Shown here in pieces: positions 7,656 through 16,212 of a DNA stretch of 64,000 nt (its first letter is position 1; the number at the start of each line of letters is the position of its first letter). A program made the position numbers and the translations under genes. The notes under the pieces were generated by a model. That model was not told where the DNA came from, did no database searches, and was given only the letters and a program-made list of their open reading frames with translations. The DNA lies in NCBI RefSeq assembly GCF_011039205.1, contig NZ_JAAKEL010000001.1, positions 682,001-746,000 on the forward strand, given 5' to 3'. Origin of the DNA: Dysgonomonas sp. ZJ279 (GTDB lineage: Bacteria > Bacteroidota > Bacteroidia > Bacteroidales > Dysgonomonadaceae).

Positions 7656-8555
7656 CTATTTCGACCTTTCTTTCTTTTCTGTATGGATGAGGAATGTTTC
7701 TATCTTGCCACTGTCACGTATTTCTCCGGGAGTTGCTCTAAAGTGGGTTTTGCAAAAGTTATTAAAATGTGATGGGGATGAGAATTCATATTCGTTGCTT
7801 ATCTCTTTGAAAGACTTGGCACTACCGTTTATTTCATGTAGAATGTTTCTGGCTCGTTGTTCAAGCATCCAGTTATAGACCGAAATGCCAAAAACTCTTT
7901 TGAATCGTTTTTGAAATCCCGATAGGCTATAGTGCGACAAGTCTGCTAGTTCTTGTGCTGTTTTTGCTTTATGATGATTTTGATGAATGAAATCGGAAAA
8001 ACTGATATCATTCGTTAAGTGTAGATAGAAAAAATCCAAAAGATCTTTCTTAGTATAGTAACCTCGCAGTATGTAAAAGAATTCCTTAATTTTCGCATTA
8101 AGCAAAAAGACACATTTTAAACCGTCTCTCATGTAGAATTCAAGGCCCTGAGTGTAGTTCCATGCAACTTCGTTCATGGTTAGGAATGTTAAATCATGTT
8201 TGAAGTCGGCATCTTTATCTTTTTCTAATAGGAGATTTTCTGTGGCAAAACAGTCGCAAAGCTTTGTAAGCGAAGTAAGTTTTAAAATCAGCAGGGTTGT
8301 ACTCTCCTTAGCTTTAGATGTAAATTGATAGCCCGAAGGTAAATGCAGAAATTCACCTTTAGAGATTATTCTATCAGAAAAATCTCCAAAAGAAAGGCAA
8401 AGTTGCCCTTTTGTGATAAGGATGATTTTGCTGTCTTCTGAAAAGAAGTTCCATCCTTGTCCTTTATTTATTGTAAAGCCTTGAATTATTGGCTTTTCTG
8501 GTTTATCGTAGTTGTAACAACTTGTATGCTCGTGTGCATATAATACTCCTGCCAT
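7656..8555 (-). CDS. AraC-family transcriptional regulator
   Basis: 299 residues. The N-terminal half (1-140) is a cupin-like sensing region (GQLCLSFGDFSDRIISKGEFLHLPSGYQF). The C-terminal 100 residues contain two helix-turn-helix motifs: AQELADLSHYSLSGFQKRFKRVFGISVYNWM and the AraC signature SFKEISNEYEFSSPSHFNNFCKTHF with the TPGEIR ending. It stands alone next to unrelated genes. The effector and targets are unknown. The divergent ABC/GntR operon starts 175 bases away but already encodes its own regulator. Confidence 0.9.
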   Translation of the reverse strand: MAGVLYAHEHTSCYNYDKPEKPIIQGFTINKGQGWNFFSEDSKIILITKGQLCLSFGDFSDRIISKGEFLHLPSGYQFTSKAKESTTLLILKLTSLTKLCDCFATENLLLEKDKDADFKHDLTFLTMNEVAWNYTQGLEFYMRDGLKCVFLLNAKIKEFFYILRGYYTKKDLLDFFYLHLTNDISFSDFIHQNHHKAKTAQELADLSHYSLSGFQKRFKRVFGISVYNWMLEQRARNILHEINGSAKSFKEISNEYEFSSPSHFNNFCKTHFRATPGEIRDSGKIETFLIHTEKKERSK

Positions 8556-8660
8556 TGTGTCGAATTAATTCTCTATTAATCTGAAAGTCTTGAATTCAGC
8601 CGTAAATTTAAAAATAAATTCTCTTACTCTAAATTGTGTATGTGTAAATATAGAATTTTT

Positions 8661-8692
8661 TTTTGGAATATTAAAATATTGTTATATATTTG
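8661..8692 (+). promoter_or_regulatory. -33/-7 promoter of the ABC/GntR operon
   Basis: TTTTG (8661-8665), 19 bases, TATATTTG (8685-8692): a textbook Bacteroidales promoter. Predicted start near 8699, about 32 bases before the ATG at 8731. Confidence 0.75.
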
Positions 8693-8693
8693 C

Positions 8694-8717
8694 AGTGTTC
8701 TAGTTATGTAATACACT
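8694..8717 (+). promoter_or_regulatory. Candidate GntR/YtrA operator
   Basis: Inverted arms AGTGT (8694-8698) and ACACT (8713-8717) lie directly downstream of the -7 box across the predicted start site. The position suits repression by the GntR-type regulator encoded in the same operon. Arms of five bases are short, so this is tentative. Confidence 0.35.
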
Positions 8718-8730
8718 AAATCGTTAGGAT

Positions 8731-9558
8731 ATGATACAAATAAATAATCTTAGTTTTTATTATAAGAAGACGCGTCCTATTTTCGATAATGTCTCATTGC
8801 AATTGAAGGGTGGGATATATGGCTTATTGGGTGAGAATGGAGTAGGTAAGACTACTTTGTTGCACATTATTAGTGGTTTGCGATTTCCCAAAGAGGGGAG
8901 TTGTGAGGTGTTCGGACATAAATCGGTCTATCGAAATCCGGATATGCTATCAAAAATGATTTTCTTGCCGGAGGAATTTCAAGCCCCTGCAATTAGTATT
9001 AATGAGTTCGTAAAATATAATTCGGCTTTTTATCCTAATTTCAGTCAGGAGCAATTCGATACATGCCTGAGTGAATTTCAGGTAGAGAATGATCGGAAGA
9101 TGTCGGAGCTTTCATTCGGACAGAAGAAAAAGACATTAATATCTTATGCAATGGCCATTAATACCCCAATCACATTGTTGGATGAACCGACAAATGGATT
9201 GGATATTCCTTCAAAAAGCCAGTTTAGAAAAGTTGTAGCTTCGGCTTACGATGAAGAAAGATGTATTGTTATTTCAACCCACCAGGTTCGCGACTTGGAA
9301 AGTTTAATCGATCCTATTATTATTCTTGATCGTAATCAGGTATTATTGAATAATTCGGTAGAAGAAATTACTCAGAAACTTCTTTTCACTCACAGTGCTG
9401 TAAAACCAATCGATGCTCTTTATTGCGAACAATCTATACAGGGTTATTTATCAGTTCAGATTAATGCTGATAGAGAAGAGAGTACTCTCAACATAGAAGC
9501 ATTGTTTAATGCGGTTGTGAATAATAAAGATAGAATAAAAGGATTGTTTAATGTTTAA
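8731..9558 (+). CDS. ABC transporter ATP-binding protein, YtrB type
   Basis: 275 residues. Walker A is GLLGENGVGKTTLLHI (about 31-46). The signature loop is LSFGQKKKTLI, unusual in having F before GQ. Walker B is ITLLDEPTNGLDIP, and the switch His is in VISTHQVRDLE. The C-terminal 60 residues are an accessory domain. It powers the membrane protein encoded next, whose start overlaps its stop by 8 bases. The ABC + permease + short GntR arrangement matches YtrA-type operons, usually induced by cell-envelope stress; that role here is inferred. Confidence 0.9.
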   Translation: MIQINNLSFYYKKTRPIFDNVSLQLKGGIYGLLGENGVGKTTLLHIISGLRFPKEGSCEVFGHKSVYRNPDMLSKMIFLPEEFQAPAISINEFVKYNSAFYPNFSQEQFDTCLSEFQVENDRKMSELSFGQKKKTLISYAMAINTPITLLDEPTNGLDIPSKSQFRKVVASAYDEERCIVISTHQVRDLESLIDPIIILDRNQVLLNNSVEEITQKLLFTHSAVKPIDALYCEQSIQGYLSVQINADREESTLNIEALFNAVVNNKDRIKGLFNV

Positions 9559-10279
9559 TTTTGAAACTATGGATGCCATATTTAATATAAAAAGATTTAT
9601 AAACCTGGAGAAACGGAATATTGTTGCTGACAGAATGCAATATCTTTATCTGATAGCTGCTTCGGTAGCAATTTATATTATATCTACTGTGCTTTTTGTT
9701 GCAACCGATTCTAACAGTTTGGGCGATTTGATACCCATTCTCTATATGTTTGTAATAATATTTGCTCCGTGCTTGTTAGGAAAAAATATTAGTAAGAATA
9801 ATTCTATTTTTGATTTTATGCTTCCTGCATCTACTTTCGAAAAATTCTTAAGTTTATTTTTGAAGTATGCTTTTTTGATTCCATTCTTATGTATTTCTAT
9901 CTTGTTCATATTGTCGGGCATATCTTCCATTCTTCCCATTGAAGCACTGAATGCTCATGCAAAAGATTTAGATCTCGGATCTGAAATATCATGGTACAGG
10001 ATACATAAAGTGTTAGTGGTACAATCGATATTTTTCTTAGGCTATTTTTATTTCCGACGTTATGCATTTGCCAAAGTCTGTCTGGCTCTGATTCTTTTTT
10101 CTTTAGTTCTGGCAATTGTATTTGGTAGTGTAGTAGCCCTATATGGCCCAGAACATGGTATGCTAAAATATAAATTTAGTCTTGGAGTATCGGACAAATG
10201 GGATATTATGTCGGGTGTGGTGCTTCCTATCGGTATGTGGGTTATATCTTTTTTCAAACTGAGAGAAACCGAAATTTAA
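9551..10279 (+). CDS. ABC transporter membrane subunit
   Basis: 242 residues with about six hydrophobic segments (near 30-48, 60-80, 105-130, 165-180, 183-205, 218-236) and short loops. This is the layout of the permease of a small ABC-2-like exporter. The start overlaps the ATPase gene by 8 bases; an internal ATG at 9569 is an alternative. No periplasmic binding protein is nearby, so export rather than import is likely. The substrate is unknown. Confidence 0.8.
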   Translation: MFNFETMDAIFNIKRFINLEKRNIVADRMQYLYLIAASVAIYIISTVLFVATDSNSLGDLIPILYMFVIIFAPCLLGKNISKNNSIFDFMLPASTFEKFLSLFLKYAFLIPFLCISILFILSGISSILPIEALNAHAKDLDLGSEISWYRIHKVLVVQSIFFLGYFYFRRYAFAKVCLALILFSLVLAIVFGSVVALYGPEHGMLKYKFSLGVSDKWDIMSGVVLPIGMWVISFFKLRETEI

Positions 10280-10294
10280 CAAAAAAAGAAAATT

Positions 10295-10654
10295 ATGGAT
10301 TTCAAAGCAAGTAAACCTATATATATGCAGATAGTAGAATTCTGTTTTCAGAAAATACTAACTAGTGAGTGGGTAGAGGATGAGCGCATCCCTTCGGTAC
10401 GCGAATTGGGCGGGATGTTGCAGGTAAATCCTAATACAGCCATGCGTGCTTTCGAGTATATGCAAAGCGAAGAAGTTATTTATCCGAAGCGTGGCATGGG
10501 ATATTTTGTCTCTGTGGATGCCCGGAAGCAAATATCAAAACTCCAAAAGAAAGAGTTTTTTGAAGAGACTCTTCCTGAAACTTTTCAGGCAATGGATCTG
10601 TTGGGTATTACGATTGAAGAAGTGGTAGATCGTTATGAAAAATCTAAAAAATAG
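10295..10654 (+). CDS. GntR-family regulator, YtrA subfamily
   Basis: 119 residues. The winged helix occupies residues 1-75: KPIYMQIVEFCFQKILTSEWVEDERIPSVRELGGMLQVNPNTAMRAFEYM, then the PKRGMGYFV wing. Only about 45 residues of helical tail follow, which is the short dimerisation tail of the YtrA group instead of a full effector domain. It lies 15 bases after the permease gene and probably represses its own operon through a site near the start at 8694-8717. Ligand is unknown. Confidence 0.9.
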   Translation: MDFKASKPIYMQIVEFCFQKILTSEWVEDERIPSVRELGGMLQVNPNTAMRAFEYMQSEEVIYPKRGMGYFVSVDARKQISKLQKKEFFEETLPETFQAMDLLGITIEEVVDRYEKSKK

Positions 10655-10660
10655 AGTGTT

Positions 10661-10768
10661 ATGAAAAAATATGCAAATAAAATATTAATAGTTATGATCG
10701 CAGTTATTGTAGTCTTTTTCGCTGTGATGGTCTATCAGGCAATTAATTCCATCGCATCCGGTACATAA
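10661..10768 (+). CDS. 35-residue single-helix membrane microprotein
   Basis: ATG AAA AAA opens the frame 6 bases after the GntR stop, with GAGTG just upstream as a possible ribosome site. The product is 35 residues: a basic N-terminus (MKKYANK), one hydrophobic helix (ILIVMIAVIVVFFAVMVYQ), and a short polar end (AINSIASGT). It precedes the operon terminator. Its coupling to an ABC/GntR operon and typical membrane-microprotein shape make it likely real, perhaps a small subunit or modulator of the transporter; that is inference. Confidence 0.6.
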   Translation: MKKYANKILIVMIAVIVVFFAVMVYQAINSIASGT

Positions 10769-10822
10769 TTCGGATAAATAAAGGAGATATTTTGTCTCCA
10801 TTTGTACAAACACTATTAAAAT

Positions 10823-10854
10823 AAACCCTGTCTCTAATGAAAGAGACAGGGTTT
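10823..10854 (+). terminator. Terminator of the ABC/GntR operon
   Basis: Perfect 13-bp stem (AAACCCTGTCTCT with its complement) and a 6-base loop, followed by GTTTATTATTT. It lies 54 bases after the microprotein stop. Confidence 0.85.
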
Positions 10855-10925
10855 GTTTATTATTTGACGTGAATTCAATATAAGCATCATATAATTATGA
10901 GTCTGTACCTATCTTTCTCTCCTCG

Positions 10926-11004
10926 TCATCCCGATACACAGTGAGGGATCTGTATTACTCCTCATTTCAGAATATTATAGATTCCTCACTGTGTATCGGC
11001 ATGA
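10926..11004. repeat. Fold-back repeat, copy A
   Basis: Inverted 25-base arms at 10926-10950 and 10980-11004 match at 23 of 25 positions (core CGATACACAGTGAGG). The arm layout TCATcc...GAGggATC resembles that of the two elements near 18650 and 40740, although the central arm sequence differs. It sits in the gap 10855-11089, which otherwise holds nothing recognisable. No coding capacity. Confidence 0.55.
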
Positions 11005-11089
11005 TAGGTTCAGCTAAATGTTTTATTAGTTTTACTCCTTTCTTTATATCGAACTCACGTTATTTATATAAAGACTTAAGTTTTTATAT

Positions 11090-11761
11090 CTATCTACCTC
11101 TGCCCGAAGTTTTGGTTTTTTCACTATCGGAAGTACTTGAAGCTGCTTCTTTTCTGCCACCGGAGGTTGATTGATTCGAATCAGAACTACTTCCTGATGT
11201 TGTTGGTCTTTCGGTGGTTGTATTATTGCTTGGGCGTGTTGTTCCTTGATTTGTTGTAGGGCGTGTGCCTGCTGTTGTAGGTCTTTTATTACCAGTATTG
11301 TCATATACAGGACGAGTGTTTGCCGCTGTGCCCGGACGAACATTTCCACTACTTCCCGGACGGATACTATTCCCTGGTTTTATCGGTTTTGCCGGTTTGA
11401 CAGCTTGCGGAGGCCTTCCAGGTGAAGGTTGTACAGGATGTACCGGATAGATGGGGTACATTGGAGCAACACCCATAGGAGGCATCGGCTCAGCTACCAC
11501 ATACATAAAATCATAACCCGACAGCCTATTATTCCAAAATTCAATAGCATATGCTTCGTTTCTATAGTTTATATACTGATATACTTCTTGAACCCCATCA
11601 GAGTAGTTATTACTAGATAGAATTCGCACAGGATTACCCATAATTTGGGCTACATCGTCGGGATTCATGCCCATCCTTAGGTTGCTAACATCTGCTATAC
11701 GAGTAGTTCCACAAGCAGAAAATAGTATAGAGAAGAATACGATAATTGCATACTTTTTCAT
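11090..11761 (-). CDS. BamE/SmpA-like lipoprotein with Pro/Thr/Ser-rich tail
   Basis: 223 residues. Signal peptide with lipobox FSAC and acylated Cys17. Residues 25-90 resemble the small BamE/SmpA fold (VSNLRMGMNPDDVAQIMGNPVRI, then YEVYQYINYRNEAYAIEFWNNRL-type strands). From about residue 95 the chain becomes a proline-, threonine- and serine-rich low-complexity tail that ends SGRGR. The tail segment RPVYDNTGNKR and the SGRGR end recur in the unrelated protein at 46211-46891. Anchored in the membrane; function unknown. Confidence 0.7.
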   Translation of the reverse strand: MKKYAIIVFFSILFSACGTTRIADVSNLRMGMNPDDVAQIMGNPVRILSSNNYSDGVQEVYQYINYRNEAYAIEFWNNRLSGYDFMYVVAEPMPPMGVAPMYPIYPVHPVQPSPGRPPQAVKPAKPIKPGNSIRPGSSGNVRPGTAANTRPVYDNTGNKRPTTAGTRPTTNQGTTRPSNNTTTERPTTSGSSSDSNQSTSGGRKEAASSTSDSEKTKTSGRGR

Positions 11762-11862
11762 GATAGTTCAGTTTTAGGTATAGTGTTAATAGTGCTATTT
11801 ACTATCTAAGATAAAGATAGTACTAAAAGGTTTAATCCGTATGCCGATTTTTTGATTACTCT

Positions 11863-12297
11863 TTAGTTCTTTTTAGTGTATATAACCTTTTTTACCACAG
11901 CGTTTGTTATGCGGATAGTCGAAACCAGCCTGCCTGTTGTTTCCGAAATGACATCCACATTCCACACGTGAGTTGCTTTGCCTTTGTGTTGTATAGTTCC
12001 GATGGCACGTACAGTATCGCCCATAGGTGCGGTCGATATGTGGCTGGCACTTATCTGCATACCAAAGCAGCGCTCATCTGCTGCACATAATACATTCGAC
12101 CCTACGCCTGCTACCGATTCGGCTAATGTTATAGTCGCTCCGCCATGCAGCACGCCCATGGTCTGAGTATGGTATTGAGACACATGCATTGTTGCCTCTA
12201 AAGTATTCGGATCTTCTGTTTCGATGAAAAATATATCGAGCGTTTCCATCAAAGTATCTTTTATATGCTCTTTTACCTGATTAGTATCTATTTTCAT
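11863..12297 (-). CDS. PaaI-family hotdog thioesterase
   Basis: 144 residues. The hotdog signature is clear: VSQYHTQTMGVLHGGATITLAESVAGVGS, with HGG and the following Glu near residues 52-60 in the active site, then QISASHISTAPMGDTVRA and GKATHVWNVDV strands. It hydrolyses acyl-CoA thioesters in the cytoplasm. Candidate substrates include phenylacetyl-CoA or 1,4-dihydroxy-2-naphthoyl-CoA of menaquinone synthesis, but no men genes are nearby. A TACATTTG -7-like box lies on the - strand at 12322-12329. Confidence 0.88.
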   Translation of the reverse strand: MKIDTNQVKEHIKDTLMETLDIFFIETEDPNTLEATMHVSQYHTQTMGVLHGGATITLAESVAGVGSNVLCAADERCFGMQISASHISTAPMGDTVRAIGTIQHKGKATHVWNVDVISETTGRLVSTIRITNAVVKKVIYTKKN

Positions 12298-12341
12298 TTC
12301 TTTATAAGAATATTATATGCACAAATGTAAAAATAAAACAA

Positions 12342-12376
12342 TTGAGCCGTGATATCTTATCGATACCACGGCTCAA
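12342..12376 (-). terminator. Terminator after the GH92 gene
   Basis: Stem TTGAGCCGTG-TATC with GATA-CACGGCTCAA, one mismatch, 5-base loop, followed on the - strand by TTGTTTTATTTTT. It ends transcription 18 bases after the GH92 stop. Confidence 0.8.
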
Positions 12377-12393
12377 ATTTATATTAATTTCAC

Positions 12394-14745
12394 TTATTTT
12401 CTAGGCTCAGGTCCCATTTTTAATTTAAGTGTACCACCATTTACGATAGCGGAAAACGGAACTCTCAGACTTTCGTCAGGTTTTCCATTGAGAATGGCTT
12501 CTTGTATATAGATATTTTGTTTCGAGTTATTCTCAACCTCTATTACAAATTCACCTTTCCTTATGTTTTCCGGTAATTTGATTGTTATTTTATCAAATAA
12601 CGGACTGCCGATTTGGAATGACGGATCGGGTGCAGTTAATCCTTTTACATCGAACAAACCAATTCCGGCCATTACATACCAGGCTCCTAGTTGGCCTTGG
12701 TCTTCGTCTTGTCCGTAACCATATCCGTGAATACCTTCTGTTCCATAGAATTCGTCACAGATTGCACGTACCCATTTTTGAGTTAGGTCAGGACGTCCTG
12801 AAAAGTTGAATAGCCATGAAATATGCAGGTTGGGTTGATTACCCTGATTATACAATCCTTCTAATCCGGCAAAAGCATCGATGTTTGTTCCGCCGCCGAA
12901 TATATTCTTTTGCGATACGGTGAATATGCTATCCAGACGGCTGTTAAACTCGTCTTTTCCTATAAGCTCTACCAATTCTTCAGCATCATGAGGAACATAG
13001 AATGTATATTGCCATGCATTACCTTCTTGAAATCCTGTCCACGGTTTAGTCGGGTCAAAATCTTTAATAAACTCTCCCTTTTCGTCGCGAGGTCTCATAA
13101 ATTTGGTGGATGGATCATATACTAATTTCCATCCTTTCGACAATTTCATTAATTGCTCATAATCATCTGTTTTTCCTAATGCCTTAGCCATTTGTGCAAC
13201 AGCATAGCTACTGAACGAATATTCGAGAGTGTGAGATGTTCCGAATGGAGAACCTTCGGTTGTCAACTCTTCCATACCCGGCTTGCTAACTATATATGGA
13301 GCATAGCCACGTTTAACAAAGGCTCCGACATCCATTTTGCCTGCTCCTGCAATACGACCTTCATAACCTAATTCGTTTTTGCGGGCAGCTTCGTATCCTA
13401 GTTCCACATCGAAGTTGCGGATGCCAACATTATATGCCGCTGCAATGGCTAAACTGGTAAAGTTTGTGCCTACTCCCGAAACATATTTACTTGTAGCGAT
13501 ACCATCGCCTAACCAACCTGCATCTTTATATACAAGTAGTTGGCTCTGTACCCAATCAGCATAATATTCAGGGTATGCTAGAGCCCATAGTTGCGTCAGA
13601 TTCCAGAATCCGCCCCATATAGCATCAGTGTTGTAATGGTTGTGGACAGGAAGACCGTTCGCATCGAGTGGTATCTGACCTACTGTTCCGTCATTTTTTG
13701 GATAAGCTCCATTTACGTCGTTGGCCAGACCACGACCAAGTAGGGCATGAAATAACCCGGTGTAGAATTTCACCTTATCGTCTTCCGTGCCGCCTTCTAC
13801 TTTAATGCGGTTCAAATAGTCATTCCAAGTACCGATAGCTTGTTCTTTAGCTTGATCGAAAGCAAGATCTTTTGCCTCTTTCTCGAGATTTAGTCGCGCA
13901 TTTTCGATAGAAGTATACGACAATCCTACTTTGATATTAACAGCTTCGTTAGCTTTAGTATCGAATGTAAGGTATAAACCGGCTCCTATGCCTTGAATAT
14001 CTTTTTGTCCGGCTGTGGGAATGCTATCGATAAATGTTCCATAGGCAGTAGGTTGTTTGTCTATTACACCTGAGAAATACATGCTAACAGTGGCTTCCTG
14101 TTGATATTTTTTTACATATTCGGGCTTAGTAGTTACATATCCTTCGATGCGACCATCTTCGAAATATGTTATCTTAGCATCTTGTACAGCACCACTTTCA
14201 CCCTGACGGTGACCAATATCGAAAATTATATTAGACTCTTTCGATTCAGGGAAGGTATATCTGTGAAAGCCAACACGATCAGTTGCCGTTAGCTCGGCTT
14301 TTACATTGTAATCTTTTAGCAATACACTATAATAACCTGAAGTTGCGAATTCGTCTTTTCTATCAAAATTAGAACGGTAACCGTCCTCTGGGTTTTCTAA
14401 TTTTCCCGGCTTGGTTTGTAAAGCTCCAACAGTTGGTGCAAAAACTACCCCTCCGATTTGAAATTCGTGAAAGTTGGCAAAGCCTTCTATCGATGTATGG
14501 CGATCGTCGTAGCCAACAGCCTCCCAGCCCCATTTGTTTCCATAATGACCATCGGTAGACGGTGCTAGCTTAGCCATCCCGAAAGGTTTGGCGCCAGGTG
14601 TGTAAAAGAACCAGCGGCTATGAGCCGTGCCGATATTCGGCTTTACGTACTGTGTTAAATCAGGTTTCTGGGCATCAGCTTGTTTATCCTTACATCCTAC
14701 AAGGACCAGACCAGCTAAAGCTACAGAGAAAAAAAGTTTTTTCAT
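12394..14745 (-). CDS. GH92 alpha-mannosidase lipoprotein
   Basis: 783 residues. Signal peptide with lipobox LVGC, Cys18. The N-terminal beta-sandwich begins YVKPNIGTAHSRWFFYTPGAKPFGMAKLAPST, and the (alpha/alpha)6 catalytic domain includes HNHYNTDAIWGGFWNLTQLWALAYPE, YEGRIAGAGKMDVGAFVKRGYAPY, EGNAWQYTFYVPHD and the GYGYGQDEDQGQLGAWYVMAGIGLFDV block, all typical of GH92. These calcium-dependent enzymes remove alpha-linked mannose, mostly from N-glycans or mannans. The residues after Cys are KDKQ, without a run of acidic residues, so surface export is uncertain. It is single, and has its own terminator. Confidence 0.92.
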   Translation of the reverse strand: MKKLFFSVALAGLVLVGCKDKQADAQKPDLTQYVKPNIGTAHSRWFFYTPGAKPFGMAKLAPSTDGHYGNKWGWEAVGYDDRHTSIEGFANFHEFQIGGVVFAPTVGALQTKPGKLENPEDGYRSNFDRKDEFATSGYYSVLLKDYNVKAELTATDRVGFHRYTFPESKESNIIFDIGHRQGESGAVQDAKITYFEDGRIEGYVTTKPEYVKKYQQEATVSMYFSGVIDKQPTAYGTFIDSIPTAGQKDIQGIGAGLYLTFDTKANEAVNIKVGLSYTSIENARLNLEKEAKDLAFDQAKEQAIGTWNDYLNRIKVEGGTEDDKVKFYTGLFHALLGRGLANDVNGAYPKNDGTVGQIPLDANGLPVHNHYNTDAIWGGFWNLTQLWALAYPEYYADWVQSQLLVYKDAGWLGDGIATSKYVSGVGTNFTSLAIAAAYNVGIRNFDVELGYEAARKNELGYEGRIAGAGKMDVGAFVKRGYAPYIVSKPGMEELTTEGSPFGTSHTLEYSFSSYAVAQMAKALGKTDDYEQLMKLSKGWKLVYDPSTKFMRPRDEKGEFIKDFDPTKPWTGFQEGNAWQYTFYVPHDAEELVELIGKDEFNSRLDSIFTVSQKNIFGGGTNIDAFAGLEGLYNQGNQPNLHISWLFNFSGRPDLTQKWVRAICDEFYGTEGIHGYGYGQDEDQGQLGAWYVMAGIGLFDVKGLTAPDPSFQIGSPLFDKITIKLPENIRKGEFVIEVENNSKQNIYIQEAILNGKPDESLRVPFSAIVNGGTLKLKMGPEPRK

Positions 14746-14802
14746 GATGTCAGTTTAATTATATTATTGTGTGAAATTATAAGTCTAGATTATTGTATTA
14801 TT

Positions 14803-15621
14803 TTAGATTTCACCATCAAACATTTGATAGCTATATTTCTCCTTACGTATTGGTTTTCCCTTTGCATCGAGGGTGACAACTTCTTCTGTCAGGCCACTAT
14901 CCAGATAAGTGGTTTTTCGGTGTGTAATTTTTGGTGCATCTTCTAATATGAAACTTTCATATAGAAAATCTATTTCGTCGCCGTTTTTATTATGCAATAT
15001 TGTTTCACGAGCGATTAATTTGCCTTCCAGATTCTTGCTTTCAAATATATGTAGAAGTTTATCGTCATTTATTCGCTGTTTGTAAACTGTATCAGTATTA
15101 GAACGGGTTGTCATATCTTTTAGCCCGATTTCATCATAGATACAGGTTACTTTATATTCTAACTGATTGTTTTGATCGAACCGTGTTACTAAAGTATCCC
15201 GACCTTGGCTGTTACGATAGCTTGTTACTTTTGCATAGAGTTTAGAGTCTTTATTGAAAAGGCTGTCTATTTTTTGATTGTTCAGATAAGATGTCTGAAT
15301 TACGGATAATATGCCTTTTGTCGCGCTGCTGATTGTTCTTTTGATTAATAGAGTGTCATTATATTCAAATGTGCTTGTTTGCCCTATATCGGAAGCGAAT
15401 TCTTTCAGAATGTTTCCGTAGACATCAAATTCAACAGATTTATTTATTCTTCCGATACTTTCCTCTACACCGCTTGAATCAATTTCGTATGTAGTTACGT
15501 TATAGCTCTGAACATTGAGTCGGGCATATATATTATTCCTGTTACTCCTACTTTCATTGTCACAACTTATCCATGTTATGCAGAATGTTAAGATAAATAA
15601 ATAGAGTGTTGTTCTTTTCAT
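14803..15621 (-). CDS. Orphan lipoprotein with repeated YD-like strands
   Basis: 272 residues. Signal peptide ending WISC, predicted lipidated Cys20 followed by DNESR. The body consists of repeated short beta strands of the form xxEFDVYGNILKE, RFDQNNQLEYKVTCIYDEIGLK, VTLDAKGKPIRKEKYSY, reminiscent of YD/RHS-like repeats but without the strict YDxxGRL motif. I do not recognise a family. It begins 22 bases after the Hint gene, so the two are probably co-transcribed and may act together at the envelope. Confidence 0.65.
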   Translation of the reverse strand: MKRTTLYLFILTFCITWISCDNESRSNRNNIYARLNVQSYNVTTYEIDSSGVEESIGRINKSVEFDVYGNILKEFASDIGQTSTFEYNDTLLIKRTISSATKGILSVIQTSYLNNQKIDSLFNKDSKLYAKVTSYRNSQGRDTLVTRFDQNNQLEYKVTCIYDEIGLKDMTTRSNTDTVYKQRINDDKLLHIFESKNLEGKLIARETILHNKNGDEIDFLYESFILEDAPKITHRKTTYLDSGLTEEVVTLDAKGKPIRKEKYSYQMFDGEI

Positions 15622-15643
15622 TTTAAGGTTACTTAAATTGTGT

Positions 15644-16180
15644 TTATTCTTGTCCTACTAGAAAACTATTAGCGATGAAAGCCCCGTCCCCTTCCAGTTC
15701 GAGCGAATAAGTCTTTGTTGGAGTAGTTATTCCATCTATCGATTTTATTGTTGAATAATTAGTCGTTACAATATCGTAATAAAGCAAATTGTCACCTATA
15801 TTATATTGTTCTACATCGTCGTAACGTTTGTAGGATTTAGTACGATTCGGATCAAGCGATTTCCATCCGTTAGTCGATAGAAAAGGATGATCGTAAGTCG
15901 TTAATATCTGCATATCGTTTGCTAGTGTAATACGAATCAAACGGGAATGCATAACGCTATATACCTTTTTTACTTTGGAAGTCGAATATTTTTGTGTTTC
16001 GACATCGAACGACATGATACTATCTCCCACTTGTATATTTTCAATGTCTTTCATCGTGTCGTCCCACATTCTTATTTGTGTGCCCGCCGCTAAACAATGA
16101 GAGACAACGTTGTCGCTTTGAGCTGTTATATTTATGCAGAGAAAACTGGTGATGATAAATAACAAAGCCTTGTTTGTCAT
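15644..16180 (-). CDS. Secreted stand-alone Hint (hedgehog/intein-type) domain protein
   Basis: 178 residues. Signal peptide MTNKALLFIITSFLCINITA, then only eight residues before Cys29, which opens a Hint domain. Block A is CLAAGTQIRMWDDTMKDIE with VGDSIMSFD, block B is TTYDHPF (Thr95, His98), and the last block is YSLELEGDGAFIANSFLVGQE. These are the catalytic Cys and TxxH of protein-splicing domains. The usual terminal His-Asn is replaced by Gly-Gln, so C-terminal cleavage is unlikely. No toxin or extein domain is attached. It leads a two-gene unit with an orphan lipoprotein. Function unknown. Confidence 0.8.
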   Translation of the reverse strand: MTNKALLFIITSFLCINITAQSDNVVSHCLAAGTQIRMWDDTMKDIENIQVGDSIMSFDVETQKYSTSKVKKVYSVMHSRLIRITLANDMQILTTYDHPFLSTNGWKSLDPNRTKSYKRYDDVEQYNIGDNLLYYDIVTTNYSTIKSIDGITTPTKTYSLELEGDGAFIANSFLVGQE

Positions 16181-16204
16181 ATAAATAATATTTGATACTA
16201 TCTA

Positions 16205-16212
16205 CAAAGATA
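16205..16212 (-). promoter_or_regulatory. -7 box of the Hint/lipoprotein unit
   Basis: TATCTTTG on the - strand, an exact TAnnTTTG match 24 bases before the ATG at 16180. The -33 element is not clear. Confidence 0.45.

Noticed and set aside
15644-16180. Hint protein as the processing part of a polymorphic toxin
   Set aside because: No toxin, RHS or secretion domain is fused to it and no immunity-like gene is adjacent; it has its own signal peptide.
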